Counted from the first letter of the stretch, positions 37,883-63,012 are shown. The stretch: 63,020 bases of DNA from Longispora albida DSM 44784 (GCF_000379825.1 NZ_KB903833.1:1-63020); one strand, 5' to 3'. Numbers and translations: made by a program. Notes: a model not told the origin generated them from the sequence alone.

Positions 37883-38233
37883 TTACGCGGGCACCGAGAT
37901 CACGGTGATCGAGGCGACGCCGTGGGTGGAACTGGAGACGCCCACGTACTGCGGCCACCAGACGCCCTCACAGGACGGTCCGCTGACCTTGGTGCCGTCG
38001 CTGACGAACGTCACCTGGATGGCCACGCAGCGGCCGTCCCTCTTCGTGTCGTACAGACGGCCGCCGATCGCGGTGCCGTCGGAGTTCTCGCACTGGTTGC
38101 CAACGAACTTGCCGTCGGCGGTCGTCACGGTCACGGGCACGCAGGTACCGGCCGCCTGGGCCGGGGTGGCGAGCATGAGGGTGCTGGCCGCAGCAGCAGC
38201 GATGGCGAGGGGAAGTGCGAGGATCTTTCGCAT
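37883..38233 (-). CDS. Small secreted four-cysteine protein, unknown function
   Basis: 116 residues from the ATG at 38233, chosen because GAGAGGA precedes it and a clear signal peptide starts there (MRKILALPLAIAAAAAS, cleavage after AQA near residue 28). An earlier in-frame start at 38287 would put 18 non-signal residues first. The mature ~88 residues have four cysteines (TCVP, NQCEN, GRCVA, PSCEG), suggesting two disulfides, and many beta-prone Thr/Val/Gly. A short hairpin (CCAGGG at 38261-38266 with 38277-38282) sits in its 5' leader. It is the only minus-strand gene within the NRPS cluster. Confidence 0.75.
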   Translation of the reverse strand: MRKILALPLAIAAAAASTLMLATPAQAAGTCVPVTVTTADGKFVGNQCENSDGTAIGGRLYDTKRDGRCVAIQVTFVSDGTKVSGPSCEGVWWPQYVGVSSSTHGVASITVISVPA

Positions 38234-38357
38234 AGCGATAACTGTCCTCTCATGAGTGATCCAGGGCGGTTTTTCACCCTGGCGCATCCATGAACATCAC
38301 GCCGATCTATGCGATTTCTATTTTCCCGGGTATCCGGCAGTTCCCTGCACCACCGAG

Positions 38358-38388
38358 GGTGTACCTGACTTCCACGGAAGGTGTACCT
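38358..38388 (+). promoter_or_regulatory. Two GGTGTACCT direct repeats, 22 bp apart
   Basis: GGTGTACCT occurs at 38358-38366 and 38380-38388, extended as GGTGTACCTGACT and GGTGTACCTGGCT. The 22-bp period places both on one face of the helix, 25 bases ahead of the TATAG box. This is the arrangement of activator operators. The rest of the 250-base divergent region holds nothing else I can name. Confidence 0.5.
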
Positions 38389-38402
38389 GGCTGCATGGCG
38401 GG

Positions 38403-38418
38403 TAGAGCAAAAATATAG
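38403..38418 (+). promoter_or_regulatory. Cluster promoter motif 2: TAGAG-N6-TATAG
   Basis: TAGAG (38403-38407) and TATAG (38414-38418) have the same 11-bp spacing as the other two cluster motifs, with one change in the first pentamer. TATAGT is also a good -10 box. It lies 65 bases before the KAS III gene. Confidence 0.45.
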
Positions 38419-38483
38419 TTCGCATCTTGACACTCCTCTTCAGTGGGCGGCGTGGGCCGCCGCCCAGTGAAGAGGGAGAGAAG

Positions 38484-39440
38484 ATGCCCGAGGTATACGG
38501 CTCGACCGTCACAGGGCTGGGTGCCTACCGCCCCACGCGGCTGGTCACCAACGAGGAGATCGCCCAGCAGACCGACGCCAGCCCGGAATGGATCGAGGAG
38601 CGGACCGGGATCCGTACCCGGCACCACGCCTCGGCTGACGAGGACATGGTCACCATGTCGGCGGAGGCCGGCAAGAAGGCCATCGCCGCGGCCAACGTCG
38701 ACCCGGACGAGATCGACCTGGTGATCCTGTCGACCGCCACCAGGCGCCAGCGGATGCCCGGGGCCGCCCCCCAGGTCGCGACGCGGATCGGCCTGCCCAA
38801 CGCCGGAGCGTTCGACCTCAACGCCGTGTGCGCCGGCTTCACGTACGCGATGGCGATGGCCTCCAACGCCGTCCGGCTCGGCGAAGCCCGCAACGTGCTG
38901 ATCGTCGGCGTGGAGCGCACCTCCGACTGGATCAACCCGGAGGACCCCGACACGTACGTCATCTTCGGTGACGGCGCGGGCGCTGCTGTCGTGTCGCGGT
39001 CGGAGAACAACGACATCGGCCCGGTGGCGTGGGGCAGCGACGGCGGACGGGCCAGGGTGCTCGGCACCGAGGAGTTCCCCGGCGGCAGGGAGTTCGTCAC
39101 CATGGACGGCCCGCTGGTCTACAAGTGGTCCACGGCCAACATGCCGCGCGTGGCGAAGAAGGCCTGCGCGCTGTCCGGCGTCGAACTCTCCGATGTGGAC
39201 TGGTTCGTGCCGCACCAGGCCAACCGGCGCATCATCGACACCCTGTCCCGGGTGCTGAAGTTCCCCGACGACCGGGTCGCCCGGGACGTCATCGACACCG
39301 GCAACACCTCGGCGGCCTCGGTGCCGCTCGCGCTGAGCCGGCTGCAGGAGAGCGGGCGGACCAAGCCCGGCGACCTGGTGCTCATCCTCGGCTTCGGCGC
39401 GGGCCTGACCTACGCCGGCCAGACCATCCGCATGCCATAA
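38484..39440 (+). CDS. 3-oxoacyl-ACP synthase III (KAS III/FabH-like)
   Basis: 318 residues. Condenses an acyl-CoA starter with malonyl-ACP. The catalytic triad is complete: cysteine in LNAVCAGFTYAM (near residue 113), histidine in WFVPHQANRRI (near 244) and asparagine in DTGNTSAASVP (near 274). Terminal GFGAGLTYAG is also FabH-like. Start ATG is supported by AAGAGGGAGAG. Within operon II it would make the first 3-oxoacyl chain on the neighbouring ACP. Starter specificity cannot be read by eye. No KS-II or chain-length factor is present, so the product is likely short. Confidence 0.93.
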   Translation: MPEVYGSTVTGLGAYRPTRLVTNEEIAQQTDASPEWIEERTGIRTRHHASADEDMVTMSAEAGKKAIAAANVDPDEIDLVILSTATRRQRMPGAAPQVATRIGLPNAGAFDLNAVCAGFTYAMAMASNAVRLGEARNVLIVGVERTSDWINPEDPDTYVIFGDGAGAAVVSRSENNDIGPVAWGSDGGRARVLGTEEFPGGREFVTMDGPLVYKWSTANMPRVAKKACALSGVELSDVDWFVPHQANRRIIDTLSRVLKFPDDRVARDVIDTGNTSAASVPLALSRLQESGRTKPGDLVLILGFGAGLTYAGQTIRMP

Positions 39441-39464
39441 CCACCACCCACGGAAGGAACCACC

Positions 39465-39710
39465 ATGAACCACTCCGACGTTGCCGCAGAGGTCGAGCGG
39501 ATGATCCGCGATCTGATGCCGAAGCTCGAGGGCCAGGAGATCAGCGAGGACTCGACGTTCGAGGACCTGGGCATGGACTCGCTCAACCGGGTCGACCTGC
39601 TGGCCGCGGCCGAGGGCCACTTCGACATCGAGGTGCCGGACGAGGAGGTCGCCAACTTCGTCCGGGTCTCCGACCTCACCGCGTTCATCGCCTCACTGCG
39701 CGTCGGCTGA
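39465..39710 (+). CDS. Acyl carrier protein
   Basis: 81 residues, normal for a type II ACP. The phosphopantetheine serine is in EDLGMDSLNRVDLL. Acidic residues dominate helix II, as in fatty-acid ACPs. GGAAGGAAC precedes the ATG. It lies between the KAS III and a free-standing condensation enzyme, so it is the likely donor of an acyl group to the peptide. Confidence 0.93.
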   Translation: MNHSDVAAEVERMIRDLMPKLEGQEISEDSTFEDLGMDSLNRVDLLAAAEGHFDIEVPDEEVANFVRVSDLTAFIASLRVG

Positions 39711-39714
39711 GCCG

Positions 39715-41073
39715 GTGACTGGGGAGGTCCGCGCACTGTCGGCCGGGCAGCAGTCGCTGTGGCTGCTGTACAAGCTCGCGCCGGGCAGCGCCGCGTACAA
39801 CGAGGCCAACGCCGTGCGGTTCACCCCGGCCCCGCGCACCGGTGAGCTGGCCAGGGCCGTGGCGGCCGTCGCGGAGCGGCACGACCTGCTCCGCTCGGTG
39901 TTCACGGACTCCGATGACGGTGCTGTCCGGGTGATCGGCGGCACGGAGCTGGTCACGCTGGAGATCAGCGATGTGCCGGAGGCCGCGGACGAGGAGCTGG
40001 CCGAGCTGGCCCGGCAGGCCGGTGCCCGGCCGCTGAGGCTGGAGGAGACCGGCCCCTTCCGTGCCGTGCTGTTCCGCCGGGCCGCCGACGCCGTGCTGGT
40101 GATCGCCACGCACCACATCGCGACCGACGCGCTGTCCCAGCGGCTGATCTGGCGGGACGTGATCGAGGCGTACCGCGCGTTCACGGCCGGAGAGCTTCCG
40201 CAGTGGCCGGACCTGCCCGCCACCTACGACGACTACGTCCGCAAGGAGCAGGAGCTGCTGGCCTCGGAGCGGCGGCTGCCGCTGGAGGAGTACTGGCAGC
40301 GGATCTGCTCCGGTGCCGTCGCCGCGGAGCTCCCGCCCGACCGGCCGCGCCCGGCCAGCCCGGCCTTCGCCGGCGCGACGGTCAGCCGGCAGGTACCGGC
40401 GGAGCTGGCAGCCCGGGTGGAGGCGACGGCGAAGGCGCTCGGTGTCACGCCGTTCACGGTGATGCTCGGCGCGTTCCAGGGCCTGCTGCACCGCTACACC
40501 GGCGGCGCGGACCTCACGATCGGCTGCCCGACGGCGCTGCGCCGGGGCCACAAGCTCCGCGACGTGGTCGGGCTGCTGGTCAACTCGATGGTGCTGCGCT
40601 CGCGCTACGAGCCGGGTACCACGTTCGCCGAGCTGATCACGGCGGCCGGCACGCAGCTCGCGGAGGGCGTGCCGCGCATCGGGTACCCGTACAGCCTGCT
40701 CAACGCGGCTCGCGGCTCCCGTGACCCGCTGTTCCGGATCGGTATCACGATGGTCAAGCCGCAGCACGGCGACACCCTGCCGTACCTGGGCGAGTCCGCT
40801 GAGCTGGCCGGCCACCACCTCTACGTGCTGGACCTCCCGCACATGGAGGGCCAGGCCGACCTGACCGTCGAGATCGCGCACATGCCGCGGTCGATGACGG
40901 TCATCTTCCGGTACGACACGGAACTGTTCGACCGGCCGGGCATCGAGCGGCTGCTCGGCCACTTCCTGCGGATGGTCTCGGCGGCCTGCGCCGACCTGAC
41001 CGCGCGGGTCTCGCGAGTGTCCATGATGGACGACGCCGAGCGGGAACGCCTGCTCGCGCTGGGCGCTGGCTGA
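39715..41073 (+). CDS. Free-standing NRPS condensation enzyme
   Basis: 452 residues, one C domain with no A or T domain. It begins LSAGQQSLWLLYKLAPGSAAYNE (C1 motif) and carries HHIATDAL near residue 136 (the HHxxxDx motif with both histidines and Asp). The domain ends MDDAERERLLALGAG, precisely where an A domain would start in a modular protein. Starting four bases after the ACP stop, it is probably coupled to it. Best guess: it acylates the aminoacyl-T1 of NRPS1, which lacks its own first C domain, using the ACP-bound chain. Confidence 0.9.
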   Translation: MTGEVRALSAGQQSLWLLYKLAPGSAAYNEANAVRFTPAPRTGELARAVAAVAERHDLLRSVFTDSDDGAVRVIGGTELVTLEISDVPEAADEELAELARQAGARPLRLEETGPFRAVLFRRAADAVLVIATHHIATDALSQRLIWRDVIEAYRAFTAGELPQWPDLPATYDDYVRKEQELLASERRLPLEEYWQRICSGAVAAELPPDRPRPASPAFAGATVSRQVPAELAARVEATAKALGVTPFTVMLGAFQGLLHRYTGGADLTIGCPTALRRGHKLRDVVGLLVNSMVLRSRYEPGTTFAELITAAGTQLAEGVPRIGYPYSLLNAARGSRDPLFRIGITMVKPQHGDTLPYLGESAELAGHHLYVLDLPHMEGQADLTVEIAHMPRSMTVIFRYDTELFDRPGIERLLGHFLRMVSAACADLTARVSRVSMMDDAERERLLALGAG

Positions 41074-41084
41074 CCGGTACCTCG

Positions 41085-41102
41085 ATATAGAAGCCCTATA
41101 GC
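41085..41102 (+). promoter_or_regulatory. Cluster promoter motif 3: ATATAG-N6-TATAGC
   Basis: TATAG at 41086-41090 and 41097-41101, 11 bp apart, identical in layout to the motif before NRPS1. It lies within the 75-base gap after the condensation gene and 47 bases before the sbnA start, marking a separate operon III promoter. Confidence 0.55.
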
Positions 41103-41148
41103 ACGCCAGAACACCCTGCATCCGTTGGGTCTCCTAGAAAGGGAAGCC

Positions 41149-42138
41149 GTGGCCAATCGCAGCCTCAGTGGCATCCTCGCGACGGTCGGCAACACCCCGC
41201 TGGTGCGCCTGGAGAAGCTGTACCCGCGCTTCGACGTCCAGCTGCACGCGAAGCTGGAGCGGTTCAACCCGGGCGGCAGCATCAAGGACCGTTCGGCGCT
41301 GAGCATGCTGCTGGAGAAGATCCAGGCAGGCGAGCTGGTGCCGGGCCGGTCGGTCGTCGTGGAGTCCAGCTCCGGCAACCTGGCGATCGGCCTGGCGCAG
41401 ATCTGCGGCTACTTCGGGATCCGGTTCATCTGCGTGGTGGACGCGAAGACCACGGCGCAGAACATCGCGATCCTCCGGGCGTACCAGGCGGAGATCGAGC
41501 TGGTCGATCACGGTGACCCGGTCACCGGCGAGTACCTGCCGGTCCGGCTCCAGCGGGTCAGGGACCTGGTGGCGAGCATCCCGCACGCCTACTCGCCGAA
41601 CCAGTACGCGAACCCGCTCAACCCGAAGGCGCACCACCGCACCATGAGCGAGATCGCGGCGGCGCTGGACGGCAAGGTGGACTACCTGCTCGCCTCGACC
41701 AGTACCTTCGGCACGCTGCGCGGCTGCGCGGAGTACATCCGGGCCGAGGGCCTGGCCACGAAGGTGATCGCCGTCGACGCGGTCGGCAGCGCGATCTTCG
41801 GCCAGGAACCGGCCACCCGGCTGATCCCCGGCCACGGCGCCTCCGTCGTGCCGGCCCTGGCCGACCCGAGCCTCGCCGACGAGGTCGTGCACGTGACCGA
41901 CCTGGAGTGCGTCGTCGCCTGCCGCCGCCTGGTGGTCCGGGAGGCGATCCTGGCCGGCGGCTCGACCGGTGCGGCCGTCGCCGCGCTGGAGAAGGTGATC
42001 GGCGGCTTCCCCGCCGGGTCCACCGTGGCGATGATCTGCGCCGACGGCGGGGACCGGTACCTGAACACCATCTACAACGACGAATGGGTCACCCGGCACT
42101 TCGGTGAGGTGTCCCACCTGTGGAAGGACCACGCGTAA
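41149..42138 (+). CDS. sbnA: SbnA-like N-(2-amino-2-carboxyethyl)-L-glutamate synthase
   Basis: 329 residues, PLP enzyme of the cysteine-synthase fold. SbnA joins O-phosphoserine and glutamate to ACEGA, the precursor of L-2,3-diaminopropionate. The start region ILATVGNTPLVRLEKL, the PLP lysine in NPGGSIKDRSAL and the phosphate loop in STSTFGTLRG are visible; the latter replaces the GTGGT of cysteine synthases, as in the SbnA group. The GTG start is preceded by GAAAGGGA. The stop shares a base with the sbnB start (TAATG). The pair defines Dap synthesis. Confidence 0.92.
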   Translation: MANRSLSGILATVGNTPLVRLEKLYPRFDVQLHAKLERFNPGGSIKDRSALSMLLEKIQAGELVPGRSVVVESSSGNLAIGLAQICGYFGIRFICVVDAKTTAQNIAILRAYQAEIELVDHGDPVTGEYLPVRLQRVRDLVASIPHAYSPNQYANPLNPKAHHRTMSEIAAALDGKVDYLLASTSTFGTLRGCAEYIRAEGLATKVIAVDAVGSAIFGQEPATRLIPGHGASVVPALADPSLADEVVHVTDLECVVACRRLVVREAILAGGSTGAAVAALEKVIGGFPAGSTVAMICADGGDRYLNTIYNDEWVTRHFGEVSHLWKDHA

Positions 42139-43145
42139 TGCTGATCGTCAACCAGGCGGCCGTGACCGCGATCCTGTCCGGCCGGGAGGCCGAGGTGATC
42201 GACCTGGTCCGTGACGCCTACCGGCTGCACGACGAGGGCCGGACCAGCGTGCCGCACTCGATCTTCCTCCGTTTCCCGGACAACGCCCGCAACCGGATCA
42301 TCGGCCTGCCGGCCTACCTGGACGGCGAGGGCGGCACCGACCCGGTCGCCGGGATGAAGTGGATCTCGTCCTTCCCGGCGAACATCGACGCCGGCATCCA
42401 GCGGGCCAGCGCGGCGATCCTGCTGAACTCGCTGGCCACCGGCCACCCCGAGGCGCTGATCGAGGGCTCGGTCATCTCGGCGAAGCGCACCGCGGCCTCC
42501 GCTGCCCTGGCCGCGGCGCTGCTCACCGAGGACGACCGGCCGTCGGGCGTGACCCTGATCGGCTGCGGCGTGATCAACCAGGAGGTGCTCCGCTTCCTGG
42601 CCGTCGCGGTGCCGGGCCTGACCGAGATCACCGTGTACGACCACGACAGCGGCCGCGCGGGCACCTTCGCGATCAAGGCCGCCGAGCTGGTACCGGGCGC
42701 GAAGGTGACCGTGGCCGCCGAGGCCAAGGACGCCCTCGCCTCCCACCGGCTGGTCTCCATCGCGACCACGGCGGCCGAGCCGCACATGGACCTGTCGGCC
42801 CTGCCCGCCGAGAGCGTCGTGCTGCACGTGTCGCTGCGTGACCTCGACGTGGCGTCCATCGTGGACAGCGTCAACGTCGTGGACGACACCGACCACGCGG
42901 TCCGCGAGCGGACGTCGCTGCACCTCGCGGAGCAGCAGACCGGCGGCCGGGCCTTCGTGCACGCCACGATCGGCGCGCTGATCCGTGGTACGGCGGCCCT
43001 GCCGCCCCGCGACGGCCGGCACATCGTGTTCTCCCCGTTCGGGCTGGGCTGCCTGGACCTGGCGCTGGCCCGCGACGTGCGGACCGAGGCGGCTGGCCGT
43101 GGCCTGGGCGTCCGGGTGGACGACTTCCTCACCGCAGCGATCTGA
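42138..43145 (+). CDS. sbnB: SbnB-like N-((2S)-2-amino-2-carboxyethyl)-L-glutamate dehydrogenase
   Basis: 335 residues, ornithine-cyclodeaminase/mu-crystallin family. SbnB oxidatively cleaves ACEGA with NAD+ to L-2,3-diaminopropionate and 2-oxoglutarate. Family motifs visible are VPHSIFLRFP, GMKWISSFPANI (substrate lysine), SAKRTAASAALAA, and the NAD-binding TLIGCGVINQEVLRF. Tightly coupled to sbnA. Dap made here would feed A domains in NRPS1 and NRPS2, and perhaps the carbamoyltransferase at the end of the operon. VioK/CmnK homology is expected from context but not tested. Confidence 0.92.
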   Translation: MLIVNQAAVTAILSGREAEVIDLVRDAYRLHDEGRTSVPHSIFLRFPDNARNRIIGLPAYLDGEGGTDPVAGMKWISSFPANIDAGIQRASAAILLNSLATGHPEALIEGSVISAKRTAASAALAAALLTEDDRPSGVTLIGCGVINQEVLRFLAVAVPGLTEITVYDHDSGRAGTFAIKAAELVPGAKVTVAAEAKDALASHRLVSIATTAAEPHMDLSALPAESVVLHVSLRDLDVASIVDSVNVVDDTDHAVRERTSLHLAEQQTGGRAFVHATIGALIRGTAALPPRDGRHIVFSPFGLGCLDLALARDVRTEAAGRGLGVRVDDFLTAAI

Positions 43146-43162
43146 GAAGGGACACAAGAGCC

Positions 43163-43369
43163 ATGAGCGACGACCGTACCTACCGCGTGGTGCTCAACGA
43201 CGAGGAGCAGTACTCGGTCTGGTGGACCGACCGTGACCTGCCGTCGGGCTGGCGCAACGAGGGCACCGAGGGCACCCGTGAGGCGTGCCTGGCCCGGATC
43301 AGCGAGATCTGGACCGACATGCGCCCGCTCAGCCTGCGCCAGCGGATGGCGGAGAACGCGAACGCGTGA
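43163..43369 (+). CDS. MbtH-like protein
   Basis: 68 residues. MbtH proteins bind and activate NRPS A domains. Signature residues are YRVVLNDEEQYSVW, PSGW, and the C-terminal CLARISEIWTDMRPLSLR. A Trp replaces the usual Pro after SVW (SVWWTD). GAAGGGA precedes the ATG. A single copy likely serves both synthetases. It is followed by a 52-base gap before the truncated A-domain gene. Confidence 0.95.
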   Translation: MSDDRTYRVVLNDEEQYSVWWTDRDLPSGWRNEGTEGTREACLARISEIWTDMRPLSLRQRMAENANA

Positions 43370-43421
43370 GAAGGCACTGATCCGCTCGCCCGGCCGGCCA
43401 GCACCCCCTGAGGAGCCTCCC

Positions 43422-44029
43422 GTGACGCACGCCGATGTGATGACCCACCCCGGCCTGCTGATCGTCACCGATCTGCTCGGTGCGGTGCCGGGAGCCTGGC
43501 CGGCCGACGGCAAGTCCATAGTGGACGTGTTCGCCGAGGTGGTGGCCCGGGCACCGGGTGCCCCGCTGCTGCTGGGCGGGGAGCACTGCACCCCGGCCAT
43601 GCTGGACGCGCGGGCCAACCAGTACGCGCACCAGCTCCGCAGCGCAGGGGCCCGCCAGGGCAACCCGGTCGGTGTCCTGCTGGACGGCAGCCCGGCCCGG
43701 CTCGCCGCCGTCGTCCTGGGCGTCTGGAAGACCGGGGCCGCGTACGTGCCCCTCGACCCGGCAGCCCCGCCCGGCGCGACCACAGAGCTGTTCGCCACGG
43801 CGGGAGCCGGGCTCGCGGTCACCGAGATGGCCCTCGCCGCCCGCTGCCCCGTACCGGCCCTGCTGGTCGACAAGCACGCCCTGATGGTGGCGGCCGGCCC
43901 GGCGCACGGCGCGCCCGGCGGCCCGGCCCCGCACGAGACAGCCTGCCTGCTGTGTACGCCTCACCGCCCCGAAGCCGTGGCCGTGAGCCATGAAGACCTG
44001 CTGTACCAGTTGACGAAGGAGCGCCAGGG

Positions 44030-44033
<4 letters not shown>
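43422..44033 (+). CDS. Truncated adenylation-domain protein (N-terminal core fragment)
   Basis: 203 residues from a GTG preceded by GAGGAG eight bases upstream. Residues ~25-125 match the start of NRPS A domains: IVDVFAEVVARAPGAPLLLGGE, LDARANQYAHQLRSAGA (A1), and VLGVWKTGAAYVPLDPAAP (A2). The A3 P-loop is degraded: ACLLCTPHRPEAVAVSHEDLL stands where YTSGSTGKPKGV-SH would be. All later motifs (A4-A10) are absent, so it cannot adenylate alone. The frame is intact and its stop overlaps the NRPS2 start as ATGA. It could be a decayed module or a retained structural/docking partner. Confidence 0.8.
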
Positions 44034-60672
<16,639 letters not shown>

Positions 60673-60676
<4 letters not shown>

Positions 60677-61653
60677 GCCCGATGACCCGCACGACGCTCC
60701 CAAGGATGGCACCGATGGCACGGCACCTCGTCTCCGTCACCGACCTCACCGACGACGACCTGCGCGCCCTGACGGTCCGGGGCGCCGAGTTCGCCGCGGG
60801 CGCCCGCTCGGCGGCCCTCGCCGGGCGGGTCGCGGGGATCTACTTCTCCAAGACCTCGACCCGGACCCGGACGGCCTTCTCGGCCGGCGCGCTCCGGCTG
60901 GGCGCGAGCATCGTGTCCTACGGCCCCGGCGACCTCCAGACCAACACCGGAGAGACCACAGAGGACACTGGCCGGGTACTCTCCGGCATGCTCGACATCC
61001 TCGTCGCCCGCACGGCGGGGGACCAGGCCGAGATGCGCGGCTGGGCCGGGCAGGACCGGATGGCGGTCATCAACGCGATGAGCGCCATCGAGCACCCCAC
61101 CCAGGCGCTCACCGACCTCACCACGCTCTGGCAGCAGTTCGGCCGGATCGATGACCTGTCCATCCTGTACGTCGGCGAGGGCAACAACACGGCAACGGCC
61201 CTCGCTCTCGCGCTGGCCCGCTTCCCCGGGGTGCGCCTCGAACTGCGGACCCCGCCCGGGTACGGCCTGCCATCGGACATCCTGGCCACCGCGCTGGCCA
61301 GCGCGGCACGGACCGGGGCCCAGGTCACCGAACGGCACGACATGGACGAGCTGCCGGGCGACCTCGACGTCGTCTACACCACCCGCTGGCAGACCACCGG
61401 GGCGGCGCACAGCGGGAACGGCTGGCGGGAGGTGTTCGCGCCCTTCCAGGTACGCGAGGAGCTGTGGCAGCGCAGTCCCAAGGCCGTCTTCATGCACGAC
61501 CTCCCGGCCCACCGGGGCGAGGAGGTCACCGCGGAGGTGCTGGACGGACCAGCCAGCATCGCCTTCCGCCAGGCCGAGAACAAGATGCACAGCGCGATGG
61601 CCGTGCTCGAGTGGAGCCGCGCCGATTCCGATGGAGAGGAAAGGCAGTCATGA
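60673..61653 (+). CDS. Ornithine carbamoyltransferase-like enzyme, probable Dap/peptidyl-Dap carbamoyltransferase
   Basis: 326 residues, ATC/OTC superfamily. Carbamoyl-phosphate binding motifs are intact: FSKTSTRTRTAF and EHPTQALTD. Acceptor-binding motifs differ from ornithine enzymes: HCLP is replaced by HDLPAHRGEE and the SMG loop by YTTRWQTTG. The gene overlaps the NRPS2 stop (ATGA) and is far from arginine genes, so a cluster role is likely. By analogy with VioL/CmnL, it may carbamoylate the beta-amino group of Dap to 3-ureidoalanine, free, carrier-bound or in the peptide. Alternative near starts: the ATG codons at 60682, 60706 and 60715. Confidence 0.88.
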
Positions 61654-62909
61654 GCATTATCGAGGAATCGGCAGAGGCGGTCGCCCCGAAGAAGCCGGTA
61701 CCACTCGGGCGGAACCGCGACTTCATGCTCCTGTGGACCGGGGCGGGGGTGTCGCACTTCGGTTCCCGGATGAGCGCGATCGCCTACACCCTCGTCGTGT
61801 ACTGGAGCACCGGCTCCAAGACCCTCACCGGCCTGGTCACCTTCGCGGCCCTGCTGCCGTACCTGGTCACCCAGCTCCCGGCCGGCGCCTTCGTGGACCG
61901 CTGGGACCGCCGCAAGGTCATGATCTTCTGTGACCTCGGGCGGATCGCCGCGATCGGCGTCGCCGCCGTCACGGTCTTCCTCGGCCACGTCTGGGTACCG
62001 CTGCTCATGGTGGTGGCCTTCCTTGAGGCCAGCATGACCGTGTTCTACATGCTCGCCGAGCGGGCCGCCGTGTTCACTGTCGTGGACGGCAGCCAGATCG
62101 GCGGCGCGATGGCCCGCAACGAGGCCCGTGGCCAGGCAGCCGGCCTCCTGGGCCAGCCCGCAGGCACCCTGCTGTACTCCGTGACCAAGTGGCTGCCCTT
62201 CGGCACCACGGCCATCGCCCACCTGATCTCGCTGGTGACGCTGCTGTTCGTCCGGGCAGACCTCAAGGTCCAGCGGCGCAACGTGAAGCCGGACATCGTC
62301 GGCGAGGTCAGGGACGGCTTCAAGTTCGTCTGGAGCAAGCTCTACCTGCGCCGGGCCCTGCTGCTGATCTCGCTGAGCAACATCCTCTTCCAGGTGCTCA
62401 GCCTCGGCCTGATCGTGATCGTCAAGGACAACGGCGGCTCGCCGTCCACGATCGGCTTCATCCTGATCATCAACGGCCTCGGTGGCATGGTCGGCGCGCT
62501 GACCAGCAACTTCTTCATGAGCCGGTTCAGCATCCGGTACATCTTCATCGGCGTGAACATCCTGTGGGCCGTCCTGATGCCCGCGATCGCCTTCGCCACC
62601 CACCCGATCGCGCTGGCCGCCATCTACTCCGTGATCATCTACGGCGCCGGAGTGTCCAACGTGGCCGGCATCGTCTACACCATGAAGATCACGCCGGGTG
62701 AGATGCAGGGCCGCGTCGGCTCGATCGCCACCCTGCTCGCCTCCGGCGCCAACTCCCTCGGCGCCCTCGCGGCAGGCCTGATCCTCGCGGCCTTCGTCAC
62801 CAAGACCGCGATCCTGCTGGTGGGTGCGGCGATGACGTGCATCGCGATCCTCGCCATCCTCGGCTTCTCCGGAAAGAAGGCCAAAGAAGCCGACATCCCC
62901 CTCACGTAG
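61650..62909 (+). CDS. MFS exporter (EntS/MFS_3-like)
   Basis: 419 residues, about 12 hydrophobic segments starting after a ~20-residue cytoplasmic leader. NRDFMLLWTGAGVSHFGSRMS and FVDRWDRRKVMI in the first loop are typical of the MFS_3 exporters found beside siderophore and peptide clusters. It starts with ATGA overlap on the OTC-like gene and has GGAGAGGAAAGG upstream. Last gene of operon III; probable job is export of the peptide and so self-protection. Confidence 0.9.
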   Translation: MSIIEESAEAVAPKKPVPLGRNRDFMLLWTGAGVSHFGSRMSAIAYTLVVYWSTGSKTLTGLVTFAALLPYLVTQLPAGAFVDRWDRRKVMIFCDLGRIAAIGVAAVTVFLGHVWVPLLMVVAFLEASMTVFYMLAERAAVFTVVDGSQIGGAMARNEARGQAAGLLGQPAGTLLYSVTKWLPFGTTAIAHLISLVTLLFVRADLKVQRRNVKPDIVGEVRDGFKFVWSKLYLRRALLLISLSNILFQVLSLGLIVIVKDNGGSPSTIGFILIINGLGGMVGALTSNFFMSRFSIRYIFIGVNILWAVLMPAIAFATHPIALAAIYSVIIYGAGVSNVAGIVYTMKITPGEMQGRVGSIATLLASGANSLGALAAGLILAAFVTKTAILLVGAAMTCIAILAILGFSGKKAKEADIPLT

Positions 62910-62913
62910 TGCC

Positions 62914-63012
62914 GGCCCGCTGAGCGAAAATCTGAGCTGCGCAACGCAAAAGCCCGTGTACAACCAGTACACGGGCTTCCGCGTTGCTTGTCAGATTTCC
63001 GCTCAGCGGGCC
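62914..63012. terminator. Very long palindrome/terminator after the cluster
   Basis: A nested hairpin beginning five bases after the MFS stop: 13 bp (62914-62926 with 63000-63012), 8 bp (62928-62935 with 62991-62998), 7 bp GCAACGC (62941-62947 with 62981-62987), and an inner perfect 12-bp stem AAGCCCGTGTAC (62950-62961 with 62967-62978) on the loop AACCA. About 40 paired bases in 99 nt. The inner hairpin alone is a good terminator. Confidence 0.85.
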
